DNA of 64,000 nucleotides from IDS-8 sp040902105 (GCA_040902105.1 JBBDXW010000033.1:62001-126000), one strand, 5' to 3'. Positions 40,490 through 50,337 are shown, numbered from the stretch's first letter. Program-made: numbers and translations. Notes: generated by a model from the letters alone, not told the origin.

Positions 40490-41401
40490 TTAATTGGCCA
40501 GGTAACGCCCGCCGCGGCGCGGCTGGTCGACGATGCCATCGGCACTTTTGAAACGAACCGGAATCGACTGGGTCGTGCCCCACTCTGCCGCACGATATAC
40601 GGCAAAGTGCAGATGCGGAACCGTCGTGTGCCCGGTGTTGCCGGATAAACCGATTTTCTGTCCTGCCTCGACACGGTCGCCCGGTTCGACCAGAACGCCG
40701 TTTCGCTGCAGATGATAATACTCGCCGGTGGTGCCGTCGTCGTGCAGAATGACGATGAAATTTGCGTGATTTCCGCAGCCGTCGTCCCAGCAGCCGATGT
40801 CATTGGACTCTTCGGTGCGTGCCACCAGGCCGCCACGCGCCGCATGCACGGGCGTTCCTTCCGCCATCCGGAAATCCACGGCAAATTGCTCCAGGCCGGT
40901 GTGGCTGAAGCGCGAGCCGTAGCCCTGCAAGACCCGGTAGCTCATGCCCGGCGCATACGGGAGCAGGTAAACCTGGCGTTCGTCGTGAACGGCGTCCTTG
41001 TTGCCTACTGTCCAATCGTATGAGATTCGATAGTCGCCGGAACGGTCGGCGTGCAGCGGCTCGAGGACCATCACCAGTCGCGACTGCTTCGGTCCCAGAG
41101 TTTCGGTGACGGTGCGCGGGCGGTCCGCACGCATGTTTCGGGTCCGGACCTTCATTGTGAACGTAATCGGAATGTCGCGAAGATTGGCGGCGCGCAGCTC
41201 GACGTTGTCGGATTCCCGGACCGCGTTGATGCACATCCAGTCGCCGGAGCATTGCGGCTGCGCGTCCGCCGGTACGGATATCGCCAGCACGGTCGCAGCA
41301 ACCGTGGCAATGACCGGATAGCGCAGTCGGCCGACCTGGATTCCCTCGCGGATTCCCTCGTGGATTCCCAAGCGAATTCCCTTGATCATCGACCGGCGCA
41401 A
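40490..41401 (-). CDS. M23 family peptidase (LytM-like), secreted
   Basis: 303 residues. A hydrophobic signal (RYPVIATVAATVLAISVPADA) follows an odd N-terminal GIRLGIHEGIREGIQVG repeat. A beta-sandwich region comes next, then the LytM/M23 domain: QGYGSRFSHTGLEQFAVDF, then EGTPVHAARGGLVART and the zinc-binding VPHLHFAVY. M23 enzymes cut peptidoglycan cross-bridges; some members are inactive regulators. The His, Asp and His-x-His here suggest an active enzyme. The true start may be ATG 41389 or later. Confidence 0.87.
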   Translation of the reverse strand: MRRSMIKGIRLGIHEGIREGIQVGRLRYPVIATVAATVLAISVPADAQPQCSGDWMCINAVRESDNVELRAANLRDIPITFTMKVRTRNMRADRPRTVTETLGPKQSRLVMVLEPLHADRSGDYRISYDWTVGNKDAVHDERQVYLLPYAPGMSYRVLQGYGSRFSHTGLEQFAVDFRMAEGTPVHAARGGLVARTEESNDIGCWDDGCGNHANFIVILHDDGTTGEYYHLQRNGVLVEPGDRVEAGQKIGLSGNTGHTTVPHLHFAVYRAAEWGTTQSIPVRFKSADGIVDQPRRGGRYLAN

Positions 41402-41427
41402 CGACCTTGATCCGTCAATCGAACAGT

Positions 41428-43029
41428 TCAGTTTGTCGCAGCCAGGTCCGCGTCCTGTTGCACTTCCGGCCGATCCGATTCCCTGTAGAAGAACTTGTGC
41501 GTGTAGGTCAAGTCGTCGGTCTGTACGGCATTGCCGTCCACGAGCCGCGGGCGGTGCATCATCGCACGAAGATTGTTCAGCACCGCGCGTTCCATGTCCT
41601 CGAAGCCGGCGGGTTCAGCCTCGATCATATCGATGCCGGTCGTGAGTCCGCGGCTCGACACGGAATAATCGTAGACGATCTTGCCGGTCTGGTAGCTGTC
41701 GCCCGGCAAGGCGCTGCGAATTTCACCATCGATGCCGACGTATTTGGGGGGACTGAGATCCACGAGGACCACCAGCTTTTCGAGATGGTCACGGCGATTT
41801 TTCAGTTTTTCCTCATCGGCCGACAGCAGTTCCCAGGTCTCCGCGTAAATCTTGCCCGCGCGACCCGGCTTGCCGGACAGAGTATAAAAATCGCCCAGTG
41901 CGAGCATTGTTTGTTCCCTGGTTTTCCAGCTTGCGTCCGGATTTTCTTCCGCGATGCGCAGGGCGCGCTTCAAATAAATTTCCCCTGAACTTACAGACGT
42001 CGGTTGATGAAACGCCATGGTCGGTTGCCCCAGGTACAGATAGGACTTGCCGAGCTCGGTGAGCGGCGGAATCAGTTGCAGATCATTCTCGCCGCGTCGT
42101 TCCTCTATAATCTCGATGATTTTTCGCCAGGTGTAGCGTTCCTTTTCAAAGAACTGCAGCCGGTGCTGCCAGTGCGCCTGGCGTTCCAGCGCCGGAATCG
42201 CTTCAAGGCTGTCGAGTTCGACGTCGCGCGCCTCCAGGCCGAAAATGTGTGCCTGAATGTCTTCGACTTCATCAAGTTCGCCAACGGAGAGAAAGGTCTC
42301 GGCCAGGGACTCCAGTATTTCGACCTGCTCAAGATTGTGCGGACCTTCGTTGACATGGCTGATGTGCACGGCGCGCTCGAAACTGTCAACCGCAAGATCA
42401 GGATGTCCGGACGCAAGTTCGGCTGCACCCAGTCCTTTCAATGGATTGATCAGGTTGGAATTGAGCCTGTCTTCGACCCGTTCGATGATGTCGATCGCCG
42501 CGTTGTAGTTGAGCACTGCGGCTTCATACTCTTCGTTCTGGTGCTGCGCGATACCGAGATTGGTGAGCGCCCTGGCGGAGTCGACACTGTTGACGCCGAA
42601 AAGCTCGATCGACAGCTCAACGACGCGTTTCGCAAGCGTATCCGCTTCCAGGTAGGCCTTGTTGTCGAGCGCTTCCTTGTAAAGCATGAAGTAACGCTGC
42701 AGCTCGTCTTGCGGAGATTCCGGCTCCTCCAGCGTTTCCGGTTCTGTGTTGTTGTCGAGCTTTTCGTACTCGTCGGGGTTTACTTCGTCGTCGGCGCCAA
42801 CTCCGTAATGCCGGTCGAGAAAAATTTCGGCAAGCTCATCGGTACTTCTCAAATCGCGGTCGGTCGTCTCGCTCCGGGTCGACTCACTCCGGGGGAATTC
42901 GCTGTCTGCCGATTCGTTCTGCGGCGCTTCGTTCCCGGCCGATTCCTGGGCATCAGCCAAGCCTCCCGCCGCGACAAGCAATGCCGCTGCTGCCAGCCTG
43001 ACAGGTGTCCTGGGGGTCCTCGCTTTCAT
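41428..43029 (-). CDS. Secreted tetratricopeptide-repeat protein
   Basis: 533 residues. Signal peptide (VRLAAAALLVAAGGLADA), then a low-complexity Glu/Ser/Arg stretch (about 30-60). A TPR array fills about 110-400 (for example DSARALTNLGIAQHQNEEYEAAVLNYNAAI and TMLALGDFYTLSGKPGRAGKIY). The C-terminal 100 residues resemble a TonB-like domain (YQTGKIVYDYSVSSRGLT then a conserved AVLNNLRAMMHRPRLVDG). Probably a periplasmic scaffold protein; function unknown. No close operon partner. Confidence 0.8.
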   Translation of the reverse strand: MKARTPRTPVRLAAAALLVAAGGLADAQESAGNEAPQNESADSEFPRSESTRSETTDRDLRSTDELAEIFLDRHYGVGADDEVNPDEYEKLDNNTEPETLEEPESPQDELQRYFMLYKEALDNKAYLEADTLAKRVVELSIELFGVNSVDSARALTNLGIAQHQNEEYEAAVLNYNAAIDIIERVEDRLNSNLINPLKGLGAAELASGHPDLAVDSFERAVHISHVNEGPHNLEQVEILESLAETFLSVGELDEVEDIQAHIFGLEARDVELDSLEAIPALERQAHWQHRLQFFEKERYTWRKIIEIIEERRGENDLQLIPPLTELGKSYLYLGQPTMAFHQPTSVSSGEIYLKRALRIAEENPDASWKTREQTMLALGDFYTLSGKPGRAGKIYAETWELLSADEEKLKNRRDHLEKLVVLVDLSPPKYVGIDGEIRSALPGDSYQTGKIVYDYSVSSRGLTTGIDMIEAEPAGFEDMERAVLNNLRAMMHRPRLVDGNAVQTDDLTYTHKFFYRESDRPEVQQDADLAATN

Positions 43030-43107
43030 GGTCTAACGCGCATCAGCCGTGCATGATTTGAATTATGACTGCTACCCGAAAAATTAGTTCGTAAGGGGTG
43101 GCGCCCT

Positions 43108-44178
43108 TCAGTTTAGCGCAAGTGCCATCTGCCGGAGTCCGGGCCGCTGAAACCGGCTGCAATCGAGCTCTTCCTGGCTGCGGCCGTGCGCGATGCCGGA
43201 TCTTCTGCAGGCAAGCTTGAATCTTTGTGCAATCATATCAGCATAAGCGCCTCGCCCGGACTGCCGGACCCCGAACCGACTGTCGTAATCCTTGCCCCCG
43301 CTGGCAGCCCGAATGAGGCTCATGACGTGACCGGCCCGATCGGGCATGTGACCGTCGAGCCATTCCGCGAAAATCTGTTTCAGCTCAAAGGGCAGGCGCA
43401 GCAAGACATAGGACGCGCGGCCCGCGCCGCTGGCCGCGGCCCGCGCCACGATGTCCTCGATTTCGCAGTCGTTGACGGCCGGGATAATCGGCGCCATCAA
43501 CAGGCTGGTGGGGATGCCATGACCGGAGAGCGCCTCGATCAGGTGGAAGCGCACGTCCGCCGACGGCACGCGCGGCTCGAGGCGGCGCTTCAGTGCATTG
43601 TCCGCGGTCGGCACGCTGATCGCGACGGAGCAAAGCCCGAGTGACGCCAGCTCCGACAGCAGGTCGAGGTCGCGTCGCATGAGTCCGCCTTTGCTGATCA
43701 GGCTGACCGGATGGCGGTGCGCGAGGAACAGCTCCAGCAATTGCCTTGTTATTCCGAGCTTTTTCTCGGCCGGCTGATACGGGTCGGTGTTCGCCCCGAT
43801 GGTGATCGGTTGGCAGTCATAACCGGGTTTTTCCCATTCGGAGAGCAGTGCTTTCGCGGCATTTGGCTTGTAGAAAATTTTCGTTTCGAAATCGAGGCCC
43901 GGCGAAAGGTCGAGATAGCTGTGGCTTGGCCTTGCGTAGCAGTACACGCAGCCGTGTTCGCAGCCCATATACGGATTGATGGACCGATCGAACGGTATGT
44001 CGGGAGACTCGTTGCGGCTGATGATGCGCCGCGCCTGCATTGCGGTAAGCATCGTCTCCGGCGCCACCTCGGCGGACGGCTCGGGCTCGGTCGGCTCGAC
44101 CGAGCGGGCCTCGAAGCGTCCCGCGGTGCGGGACAGTGCACCGCGGCCCTTATGGCCGATCTGGTCCCGTGATGGCAT
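43108..44178 (-). CDS. PA0069 family radical SAM protein
   Basis: 356 residues. The 4Fe-4S site CEHGCVYCYARPSHSYLDL lies at about 73-92, the GANTDPYQPAEKKLG segment follows, then VSLISKGGLMRRDLDLL and APIIPAVNDCEIE. This matches the SplB-like PA0069 family, a common radical SAM group of unknown substrate. The protein has no C-terminal extra cluster. The ATG at 44178 is the only good start. Confidence 0.93.
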   Translation of the reverse strand: MPSRDQIGHKGRGALSRTAGRFEARSVEPTEPEPSAEVAPETMLTAMQARRIISRNESPDIPFDRSINPYMGCEHGCVYCYARPSHSYLDLSPGLDFETKIFYKPNAAKALLSEWEKPGYDCQPITIGANTDPYQPAEKKLGITRQLLELFLAHRHPVSLISKGGLMRRDLDLLSELASLGLCSVAISVPTADNALKRRLEPRVPSADVRFHLIEALSGHGIPTSLLMAPIIPAVNDCEIEDIVARAAASGAGRASYVLLRLPFELKQIFAEWLDGHMPDRAGHVMSLIRAASGGKDYDSRFGVRQSGRGAYADMIAQRFKLACRRSGIAHGRSQEELDCSRFQRPGLRQMALALN

Positions 44179-44301
44179 GACAGCGGTTCCCCTGACTGTA
44201 TATGCGTACAGTAATGCAAGCCCCGCGCCGGGTCAAACCCGATCGGTCCTTGCACCAGTGAACCGTTCGCATCGTCCTGTACGTTCCGTTTTTTGCGACG
44301 A

Positions 44302-45150
44302 TCAGGCGCCGTTTTCAATAATATGAATGTCTCGCTGCGGGTACGGAATGCTGATGCCGACGTCATCGAAGCGCTTTTTGATGTTTTCGGTCAGGTCGAA
44401 TTTGACCGCCCAGTAGTCCTCGGTGTTGACCCAGGGGCGCACGTTGAAGTTAACGCTGCTTTCCGCGAGGTCGCCGACCGCTATTTCGCATTCCGGGTTC
44501 TTGTGAATCCTCTCATCGGCCTCGATCAGCACTTTGATGGTGTCGCGAACCTTGTCGATGTCGTCGTCGTAGCTGACACCGACGATCATGTCGACCCGGC
44601 GGGTCGGATAGGCTGAGTAATTGGTGATGATGCTGTCCATGATCTGGCCGTTCGGCACGATGATCTGCTTGTTGTCGCCCGAATTCAGAATCGTCGTCAA
44701 TAGCTGAACCTCAACTACGGACCCGGAAACGCCGGCCGCTTCGATCGCGTCGCCTACGCGGTAAGGGCGGAATATTACGATCAGCACGCCGGCCGCGAAG
44801 TTTGCCAGCGATCCCTGCAGCGCCAGGCCGACGGCGAGCCCCGCTGCGCCGACCACCGCAATGAGCGAGGCCGTCTGAATGCCGATCTTGGTGATTGCCG
44901 CGATGATGACGAATGCCATCAGGCCCCAATAGATCATGGAGGATACAAAGGATACGAGGATGGGATCGACCGAGCGCGACTTCATCAGCCCGCGGATGCC
45001 CTTGTTCAGCAAGCCAACGATCGTGCGTCCGACGAAAAAGATCACAAGCGCGGCAACCAGGTTGATGCCCAGGTCGAAGCCCACGGTCTGCATCTTCTCG
45101 ACGAGATCGGCCCAGACGACGCCCAGGTCCGGAAGTTCAGTCTCATTCAT
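44302..45150 (-). CDS. mscS: Small-conductance mechanosensitive channel MscS
   Basis: 282 residues, close to Escherichia MscS. Three membrane helices with the pore helix AGLAVGLALQGSLANFAAGVLIVIFRPYRVGD are followed by the beta domain (VVEVQLLTTILNSGDNKQIIVPNGQIMDS) and the C-terminal alpha/beta domain. It opens under osmotic downshift to release solutes. Single-gene unit. Confidence 0.93.
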   Translation of the reverse strand: MNETELPDLGVVWADLVEKMQTVGFDLGINLVAALVIFFVGRTIVGLLNKGIRGLMKSRSVDPILVSFVSSMIYWGLMAFVIIAAITKIGIQTASLIAVVGAAGLAVGLALQGSLANFAAGVLIVIFRPYRVGDAIEAAGVSGSVVEVQLLTTILNSGDNKQIIVPNGQIMDSIITNYSAYPTRRVDMIVGVSYDDDIDKVRDTIKVLIEADERIHKNPECEIAVGDLAESSVNFNVRPWVNTEDYWAVKFDLTENIKKRFDDVGISIPYPQRDIHIIENGA

Positions 45151-45273
45151 TTAATTGTTTCCTGAAGGATCTGCCTTGTCAGTCATCTCAAGCGGCGAAG
45201 CCGCACGCACGATCGACTCACCCCGACCGGGTTCCGCTCATTGTCAACGCAATTCCCGAAATGGCAAGAGAGG

Positions 45274-46179
45274 TCATAATGCAGGCCAGGACGACGCGCG
45301 TTCCGTGAACGCACTCAACCACGCGCAGAGAAGGATCGTCAGCGTCGCGATGCCACAGAGAATCTGCAAGCGCCGGTTTGCGAGCCGCAGTGTCACAAGG
45401 GTGAGAGCCGTGCCCGTCGCGAACCCGCAGACGAATCCCGCCAGGTGCGCGCCGATATCGGTGTTCTCATCGCCCGTGCCGGTAAACGCAAGCAGGGCAA
45501 TCCCGCCGACGATCGGCCCCAGCCGGTAGGGCCAGCGGTCCTGCGCCATCAGCCGGGCGCGCCAGACGAAGCCGGACAGCAGCCCGAGCGCCGCGAACAC
45601 GGCGGTCGAGGCGCCGATCGAGCGGTGACTCGAATCCAGCAAAAGCGTGTTCAATGCGTTGCCGGCGCCGCCGGCGAGCAGGATGCCGAGCCATGCGACT
45701 CCCGGGCCGACCAGCCGTCCCGCGAGAATACCGAACAGCATGCCGAAACCTATATTGCCGAGCAGATGACGGATGCCCGAGTGCAACGTGAGCGCGGTGA
45801 AAGTACGCCACCATTCACCCTGGCGGATCAGTTCTCCGTCGACGCGTCCGGCGGAAAGCCAGTCCCGATTGAAAGAACTTTCACCCGCCAGCCAGGCAAC
45901 GAGACAGACGATAACGACGTAGGCGAGGGCGCCGGGAATGCCGTTCTGCGGCTGTACAGCCACGGGTGGCGGCGCCGGCTTCGGCCTGCGGTTTTCCTGA
46001 TCGTATTGCCATAGCTCGAACTTCGCGCGTTCGGCGAATTCGCCCGGTACCGCCAGTGCCGACCGGTCCAGCCCGCGGATTATTTCATAAGGAATGTCGA
46101 GCGAATGGAGCACCAGAGCGCGATCCGAACAGGGCTGATATACCGGGTCTTCATAAACAACAGTCCACTCGTTGCGCAT
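45274..46179 (-). CDS. Rhomboid family intramembrane serine protease
   Basis: 301 residues with six or more membrane helices. The catalytic serine is in SIGASTAVFAALG (GxS) and the histidine in GAHLAGFVCGFA. HLLGNIGFGMLFG is the conserved helix-2 motif. A cytoplasmic N-terminal region of about 85 residues precedes the first helix. It cleaves membrane proteins within the bilayer. ATG 46179 opens the frame. Confidence 0.92.
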   Translation of the reverse strand: MRNEWTVVYEDPVYQPCSDRALVLHSLDIPYEIIRGLDRSALAVPGEFAERAKFELWQYDQENRRPKPAPPPVAVQPQNGIPGALAYVVIVCLVAWLAGESSFNRDWLSAGRVDGELIRQGEWWRTFTALTLHSGIRHLLGNIGFGMLFGILAGRLVGPGVAWLGILLAGGAGNALNTLLLDSSHRSIGASTAVFAALGLLSGFVWRARLMAQDRWPYRLGPIVGGIALLAFTGTGDENTDIGAHLAGFVCGFATGTALTLVTLRLANRRLQILCGIATLTILLCAWLSAFTERASSWPAL

Positions 46180-46318
46180 TACGGTTCGTTAATAATCGTC
46201 ATAGAACAAATTGATATCGAAGTTCGTCTGCGGCACGGCGGGTTTCAGTTTCGGTTCAGGATCGGACCACGATACTGGAGCGGCAATCGAAATCGTCATG
46301 ATACCTGCGGAGTCTTGC

Positions 46319-46408
46319 ATGAGGATGTGGAGAAAATTTTATTTCGGGCTCGCACTGTTGTCGGCCGTCTTCCTGCTTGAATCGTTCTTGCCAGTAACGC
46401 TTTTCTGA
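46319..46408 (+). CDS. Possible 29-residue single-helix membrane protein
   Basis: MRMWRKFYFGLALLSAVFLL followed by ESFLPVTLF. It has a basic N-terminus and one hydrophobic helix, and ends in TGA. GCGGAG lies seven bases before the ATG. Such tiny membrane proteins exist, but with no homologue in view this may be chance. It lies in the gap between the rhomboid and SRPBCC genes. Confidence 0.3.
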   Translation: MRMWRKFYFGLALLSAVFLLESFLPVTLF

Positions 46409-46454
46409 ACGTATATTGCGGGGGCGCATCTTATTGCAAGGCCCGGCACGTTTA

Positions 46455-47009
46455 ATGTTCCAGATCCCCGCGACGAACGCGTGGCCCTTGAAGACCTTCA
46501 TGGCCACCCTCCTTTTGGTGCTGTACCCGCCGTTGCCGGCCGGCGCGGAAGTCGTGGATGCGGAAGCTACGGGCTTTACCACGCGGCACAGCGTGACGAT
46601 TTCGCGGCCGCGTGCCGAGGTGTACCGGGCAGCAGCCGGGCAGGTCGGTTCGTGGTGGAGCGACGATTATACGGTGTCCGGCCACGCCTCTAACCTGTAC
46701 ATCGAGGCGCAAACGCAAGGCTGTTTCTGCGAAAGGCTGGGCGAGCGCGCAGGTGTCGTGCACATGACCGTTACTTTCGTAAATCCGACCGTAATGCTGC
46801 GCCTGACCGGCGGACTCGGCCCGCTCGGCCTGCTGGGGGTCAGTGGCAACATGACCTGGGAGTTTACAGACAGCGCCGACGGTACGACCGTGACCTGGAG
46901 TTATGCCGTCGGCGGCTACCTGCCGGGTGGGCTGGAGCAGATGGCAGAGGCCGTCGATGGCGTTCTGATTCACCAAATGAACCGGCTGAAAGAATTTGCC
47001 GAGAGTTAA
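46455..47009 (+). CDS. Secreted SRPBCC family protein
   Basis: 184 residues from ATG 46455. The N-terminus holds a signal-like hydrophobic stretch (FMATLLLVLYPPLPAGAEV). The SRPBCC/START-like fold is visible in TTRHSVTISRPRAEVYRAAAGQVGSWWSDDYTV, then VSGNMTWEFTDSADGTTVTWSYAVGGYLPG. These proteins bind hydrophobic ligands; no ligand can be named. An ATG at 46500 would start at the signal helix. Its stop TAA shares a base with an ATG of the downstream frame (TAATG). Confidence 0.82.
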   Translation: MFQIPATNAWPLKTFMATLLLVLYPPLPAGAEVVDAEATGFTTRHSVTISRPRAEVYRAAAGQVGSWWSDDYTVSGHASNLYIEAQTQGCFCERLGERAGVVHMTVTFVNPTVMLRLTGGLGPLGLLGVSGNMTWEFTDSADGTTVTWSYAVGGYLPGGLEQMAEAVDGVLIHQMNRLKEFAES

Positions 47010-47086
47010 TGGGGACATTCCTGATCTCGAGAGCCGAAACCGGCATGGTTGTCCGCATTAACTCCCGTAAGCCTCAAACGACTCCA

Positions 47087-47938
47087 ATGAACAGCAAACT
47101 GTCCCCCGGTCGAATCACGCAACTGACACCCGGGGTGCGACGCCTGGTGGCTCCCAATGCCGGCATGATGACCGGGCCGGGCACCAATACCTATATATTG
47201 GGCGAGCGGGACATCGCGGTCATTGACCCGGGTCCGGCGATCGAACGACACGTCGCTGCGATTGTCGACGCCGCGGGCGTTGCCGTTCGATGGATCCTTG
47301 TCACCCACACTCACCCGGATCACTCTCCGGCCGCGCTGCTGCTCGCGAAGCGGACAGGCGCTGCACTCATGGGACGACCGGTGTCGGCGGGACCGCACCA
47401 GGACGCGACCTTCCAGCCGGATCGAATTCTCGAGGACGGTGAAATTTTTTCCACCGGGGAATTCGAACTCGAGGTGATCAGTACGCCGGGGCACGCCTCC
47501 AACCATCTTTGTTACCGGCTCCTGCACCTCAAATGGCTTTTTACCGGCGACCACATCATCAACGGATCGACCGTTGTCATCGATCCGCCGGATGGATGCA
47601 TGTCGGACTATCTGCACTCTCTGAGGAAGCTTAAGGGTTTCGAGATCGATGCGATTGCGCCGGGTCACGGTGAACTTCTTCACAACCCGTACGAGGCAAT
47701 CGACTGGATCCTCGGGCATCGGCTGGAGCGCGAAGCGAAAGTTGCGGACGCCGTCGCCGCGCATCCGGACCTGACGTCCAGCGAACTGGTGGCGAACGTT
47801 TACGTCGATGTCGATGCGACGTTGTACGAGGTTGCGGAGCGCTCGCTCCTGGCTCATCTGGAGAAGCTCGAGTCCGAGGGTCGGGTTGTGCGCCGCGGGG
47901 GACGCTGGCGGATGAGCGGCGCGCGCCCAGCTCGTTGA
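47087..47938 (+). CDS. MBL fold metallo-hydrolase (LACTB2-like)
   Basis: 283 residues from ATG 47087. The metallo-beta-lactamase motif is THTHPDHSPAALLL, with DPG, STPGHASNHLCY, FTGDHIINGS and IAPGHGELL supplying the other metal ligands. A C-terminal winged-helix-like tail follows (LVANVYVDVDATLYEVAERSLLAHLEKLESEGRVV). This is the LACTB2/GloB-like group, with nuclease or thioesterase activity in some members. ATG 47009, coupled to the upstream stop, is an alternative that adds 26 residues. Confidence 0.88.
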   Translation: MNSKLSPGRITQLTPGVRRLVAPNAGMMTGPGTNTYILGERDIAVIDPGPAIERHVAAIVDAAGVAVRWILVTHTHPDHSPAALLLAKRTGAALMGRPVSAGPHQDATFQPDRILEDGEIFSTGEFELEVISTPGHASNHLCYRLLHLKWLFTGDHIINGSTVVIDPPDGCMSDYLHSLRKLKGFEIDAIAPGHGELLHNPYEAIDWILGHRLEREAKVADAVAAHPDLTSSELVANVYVDVDATLYEVAERSLLAHLEKLESEGRVVRRGGRWRMSGARPAR

Positions 47939-47960
47939 GGATATCGGCGGACCCACGCAG

Positions 47961-48054
47961 GTCGCCCGCAATGGCGGGCTCCTACATGGCACGATTCATC
48001 CGCCTTGCCAATGCGATGGATAAATGCCTGTAGGAGCCCGCCATTGCGGGCGAC
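47961..48054. repeat. Paired inverted REP-like element E
   Basis: GTCGCCCGCAATGGCGGGC plus TCCTAC at 47961-47985 and its exact inverse at 48030-48054. The 44-base spacer is related to that of element A. It lies between the converging MBL and fad-like genes. Confidence 0.94.
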
Positions 48055-48081
48055 CTGCCCCGCGACAGGCACTGCACCGCA

Positions 48082-50163
48082 TCATCCTGCGATGTCGCCG
48101 AATCGGCCGCCTTCTTCCGCGAGTTTTCGCAACAACTCCGGAGGTTGCCAATACATCGGCCCGAAGCGTTTCGCAAAATCACGAACCGTTCTGTAGATTT
48201 CGCCTGCCCCGATGGTATCGGCGAAATGCATCGGGCCTCCTCGGTGACGCGGGAAACCGTAGCCGTTAATCCACACCACATCGATGTCTGACGACCGGTG
48301 CGAGATGGCATCCTCGAGAATTCGCGCACCCTCCGTAACCAGTCCATAAACGCAACGCTCTATGATTTCCCTTTCGCCGATCTGTCGTTGCTCGATTCCC
48401 AGGCGCGCGGCCTCGTCACGGATCAGCCTCTGCACCTCGGGGTCGGGAAGCGGCGTGCGCGAGCCCTCCTCGTAGCGATATATGCCCTTGCCGGTTTTCT
48501 GGCCGAAGCGTCCGAGTTCGGCAAGCATGTCGGCGACGCGATAGAAAAGCGGATCGTCCGGCAGATCTTTTCGTTCCTGCCGCACTTTATAACCGACGTC
48601 CAGGCCCGCAAGGTCGCCGACGGCATTCGGCCCCATTGCCATGCCCCACTCGTAAAGAACGCGATCGATAAATTCAGGCGCGGCGCCCTCGAGCAGCAGC
48701 AACTGGTTCTCGCGGCCGTAGCTGTACAACATGCGATTGCCGACGAAGCCGAAGCAATTGCCGACCACCACGGCAACCTTGCCGAGCGTTCTGGCAAGAT
48801 TCATGGTTGTGGCGAGCACCTCTTTTGCCGTGTTAGCGCCGCGCACGACTTCGAGCAGCCGCATGATATGCGCCGGACTGAAAAAGTGCAGGCCGACGAC
48901 GTCCTGCGGCCTGTTCGTTGCTGAGGCGATTTCATCGACGTCGAGGGTCGACGTGTTGGTCGCGAGAATGGCTCCGGGCTTGCAGACTGCATCGAGGCGG
49001 GCGAACACCTCCTTTTTGATCGTCATGTTCTCGAACACCGCTTCGATAACGAGGTCGACGTCGCGAATCTCCCGGTAATCGACGCTGGCGCGAAAGCGTT
49101 GCAGGGCGCCATGCATTTCTCGCTCGGCCAGCTTGCCCCTTTCGACCCCGCCTTCGAACAGCTTGCGAATGCTCCCGGAACCCCGGGCGAGCCCTTGCTC
49201 GTCGTTGTCCAGAAGGTGCACAGCAAGGCCCGCAGTCAGGCAGTTGTAGGCTATGCCCGCGCCCATCGTGCCGGCGCCTATGACGGCGACGCTTTCGACG
49301 GTTCGAACGGACGTTTCCTTGCCGATTCCGGGTACTCTGGCCGCACCGCGCTCCGCAAAGAAGGCGTGGCGCAATCCGCTCGATTGCGGCGAGTTCTTGC
49401 ACTCCAGGAAAAAATCGCGCTCGGCGGCGCAACCCGTATCGAAGTCAACCCGGGTCGCCAGCTCGACGCAGCGAATGATCTTTTCCGGCGAGAGCAGACC
49501 GCGTGTCTTGGCGGCGATGCGCTTCCGGGTCGCATCAAAGAAGCCGGACGCTACCGGCTCGACTTCGAGATCGCGCACCCGCCGCAGCCCGCGCCCCGAG
49601 ACTTCGTCCGCATACTGAAGCGCCGCGGAAAGCAGATCTCCGTCCGCCAGTTTATCGACCAGGCCCGATTCCAGTGCGGCTTCCGCCTGCATCGGGTCCC
49701 CGGACAGCATCATGTCGAGGGCGCGCTCGGCGCCGACGAGTCGCGGCAGCCGCTGCGTGCCGCTTGCCCCGGGCAACAATCCCAGCTTCACTTCCGGCAG
49801 GCCCATCGCGGCCGTGCGTGCGGCGAGCCGGTAGTGGCACCCCATGGCAATTTCGAGGCCACCGCCCAGCGCCGTGCCGTGAATGGCGGCCAGGACCGGC
49901 TTGCCGGCGGCCTCGATCCGACTGACGACATCCGGCAGGTGCGGCTCTTCCGGCGGCCGATCGAACTCGCGAATGTCGGCGCCGGCGATGAATGTCCGGC
50001 CGCTGCAGACCAGCACGATCGCACGGGCCGACGCATCGGCCTCTGCTTCGTCGAGGCAATCGACGAGGCCCCGCCGCACCGCCTGCGACAAGGCATTGAC
50101 GGGTGGATTGTCGATTGTGATCACTGACACCCGTCCATGGCGCGCGAGATTTACCGGACTCAT
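48082..50163 (-). CDS. Fused enoyl-CoA hydratase / 3-hydroxyacyl-CoA dehydrogenase
   Basis: 693 residues. The N-terminal crotonase domain has the oxyanion-hole segment FIAGADIREFD and both catalytic glutamates (GGGLEIAMGCHYRLA, GLPEVKLGLLPGASGTQRLP). The NAD domain starts AVIGAGTMGAGIAYN. The dehydrogenase catalytic region is GLHFFSPAHIMRLLEVV, and two 3HCDH C-terminal domains follow. It runs two steps of fatty acid beta-oxidation, with domain order as in FadB or peroxisomal MFE1. ATG 50163 follows AAGGA. No thiolase gene is adjacent. Confidence 0.93.
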   Translation of the reverse strand: MSPVNLARHGRVSVITIDNPPVNALSQAVRRGLVDCLDEAEADASARAIVLVCSGRTFIAGADIREFDRPPEEPHLPDVVSRIEAAGKPVLAAIHGTALGGGLEIAMGCHYRLAARTAAMGLPEVKLGLLPGASGTQRLPRLVGAERALDMMLSGDPMQAEAALESGLVDKLADGDLLSAALQYADEVSGRGLRRVRDLEVEPVASGFFDATRKRIAAKTRGLLSPEKIIRCVELATRVDFDTGCAAERDFFLECKNSPQSSGLRHAFFAERGAARVPGIGKETSVRTVESVAVIGAGTMGAGIAYNCLTAGLAVHLLDNDEQGLARGSGSIRKLFEGGVERGKLAEREMHGALQRFRASVDYREIRDVDLVIEAVFENMTIKKEVFARLDAVCKPGAILATNTSTLDVDEIASATNRPQDVVGLHFFSPAHIMRLLEVVRGANTAKEVLATTMNLARTLGKVAVVVGNCFGFVGNRMLYSYGRENQLLLLEGAAPEFIDRVLYEWGMAMGPNAVGDLAGLDVGYKVRQERKDLPDDPLFYRVADMLAELGRFGQKTGKGIYRYEEGSRTPLPDPEVQRLIRDEAARLGIEQRQIGEREIIERCVYGLVTEGARILEDAISHRSSDIDVVWINGYGFPRHRGGPMHFADTIGAGEIYRTVRDFAKRFGPMYWQPPELLRKLAEEGGRFGDIAG

Positions 50164-50337
50164 CTTTTTATCCTTCTGCAAAGATGGCGCCATTGTCTCC
50201 GAACGTGCCGCTGACTTCGATAAGCAGCACGGACGCCCGCCCTCACGGGCTCCAGCAACGATAGAACCCCCGCCGCAGATCGGAAAGCGCGCGTCGAATA
50301 GCGTAAAATACCGGGCTCGGTCAAAAGGAAATCGTTC

